Assembly: GCA_046756245.1 (NCBI GenBank)
Contig: JBHHVZ010000071.1
Span: 1 to 14,581, forward strand
Origin: G021776435 sp046756245
GTDB lineage: Bacteria; Pseudomonadota; Alphaproteobacteria; Caulobacterales; Parvularculaceae
DNA: 14,581 bases
Direction: 5' to 3'
Notes under the pieces: generated by a model
The model's database searches: none
Told to the model about the DNA's origin: nothing
The model's input: the letters and a program-made list of their open reading frames with translations, nothing else
Shown: in pieces, positions 14,319 to 14,581 of the stretch
Position numbering within the stretch: position 1 is the first letter of the stretch
Layout: the number at the start of each line of letters is the position of its first letter
Translations under genes and position numbers: made by a program

Positions 14319-14500
14319 CGTTCCGGCGGGCAACCGATTTGCGATTCCCAAACCTTACTGGCGGCCCGATGTGTGTGGTTACCGATTATGCGGTGCGGCA
14401 TGCCGGGTTGCCCGGACTTCGAACGGCCTGTAGAGGCCGTCGAATGACCGCCGGCTGCGGCCGCTCGCGTCGCCGTCGCTCGCGTCTCCGCCGACATAGA
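14319..14500. other. Intergenic tail without a gene
   Basis: No supported coding frame follows the last ligase. Two small stem-loops are visible: CCGGG-TTG-CCCGG at 14403-14415 and ACGGCC-TGTAGA-GGCCGT at 14423-14440. Neither is followed by a run of T, so I do not call a Rho-independent terminator, though they may mark the operon's 3' end. Confidence 0.5.
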
Positions 14501-14543
14501 GCGCATTCCGAAAAGTGGGAATCGGTTTTCGGATAAAATGCGC
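14501..14543. repeat. Imperfect palindromic intergenic repeat element
   Basis: GCGCATT-CCGAAAA at 14501-14514 pairs with TTTTCGG (14526-14532) and AATGCGC (14537-14543), with an 11-base loop and a 4-base bulge (ATAA) on the right side. The core and the A-rich stretch after it (about 14546-14560) resemble a family of intergenic palindromes I know from Hyphomicrobiales genomes. By that resemblance the unit probably continues past the window end. Family naming (RIME-like) is from memory and not verified. Confidence 0.65.
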
Positions 14544-14581
14544 GACAAAACAAAAAACTAGACCATGTTCTCCGACTCCGT

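Noticed and set aside
14327..14414. Inverted CGGGCAAC / GTTGCCCG pair in the right intergenic tail
   Set aside because: Long spacing and no T-run make a terminator or attachment site unsupported.

Overview
The window is GC-rich DNA packed with short-gap, often overlapping genes. It looks like an alphaproteobacterial chromosome, probably Hyphomicrobiales (Rhizobiales). The codon bias supports this, and so does a palindromic intergenic repeat at the right end (core CCGAAAA...TTTTCGG) of a kind I associate with that order. The genus cannot be fixed from sequence alone. I see no RNA genes, CRISPR array, insertion sequence or phage gene.

The window holds two divergent gene sets that start from one short control region (4814-4949). 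The leftward set (4813 to beyond position 1) reads: thiolase-fold protein without the nucleophilic Cys, DUF35 zinc-ribbon/OB partner, small citrate-synthase-fold 'citryl-CoA lyase'-like protein, acyl-CoA synthetase, membrane fatty-acid-hydroxylase/sterol-desaturase family protein, and the start of a saccharopine-dehydrogenase-like protein cut by the window edge. The rightward set (4950-14318) reads: acyl-CoA dehydrogenase, enoyl-CoA hydratase, amidohydrolase-2 protein, hotdog protein, second crotonase, second hotdog protein, second acyl-CoA dehydrogenase, TetR regulator, zinc alcohol dehydrogenase, limonene-epoxide-hydrolase-family protein, second acyl-CoA synthetase. Most junctions are ATGA/TTGA overlaps or gaps under 40 bp, so each side is probably one operon.

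Together the genes encode most of a CoA-dependent catabolic route: activation (two ligases), alpha,beta-dehydrogenation (two dehydrogenases with different catalytic-base positions), hydration or isomerisation (one orthodox crotonase, one lacking both usual Glu), alcohol oxidation, hydrolysis (amidohydrolase, epoxide hydrolase, hotdog proteins) and carbon-carbon cleavage. No classical Cys-dependent thiolase is present. Cleavage may instead fall to an Ltp2/ChsH2-like thiolase-fold/DUF35 pair and to the unusual citrate-synthase-fold protein. This suggests (inference) a branched, isoprenoid, alicyclic or steroid-like acid whose beta position blocks ordinary thiolysis. The substrate is not identifiable from sequence.

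A perfect 6-3-6 palindrome (4889-4903) overlaps candidate -10 elements in both directions and is the best candidate operator for the TetR protein encoded at 10570. Right of 14318 no gene is visible; that stretch holds small hairpins and the intergenic repeat, which appears to run off the window.
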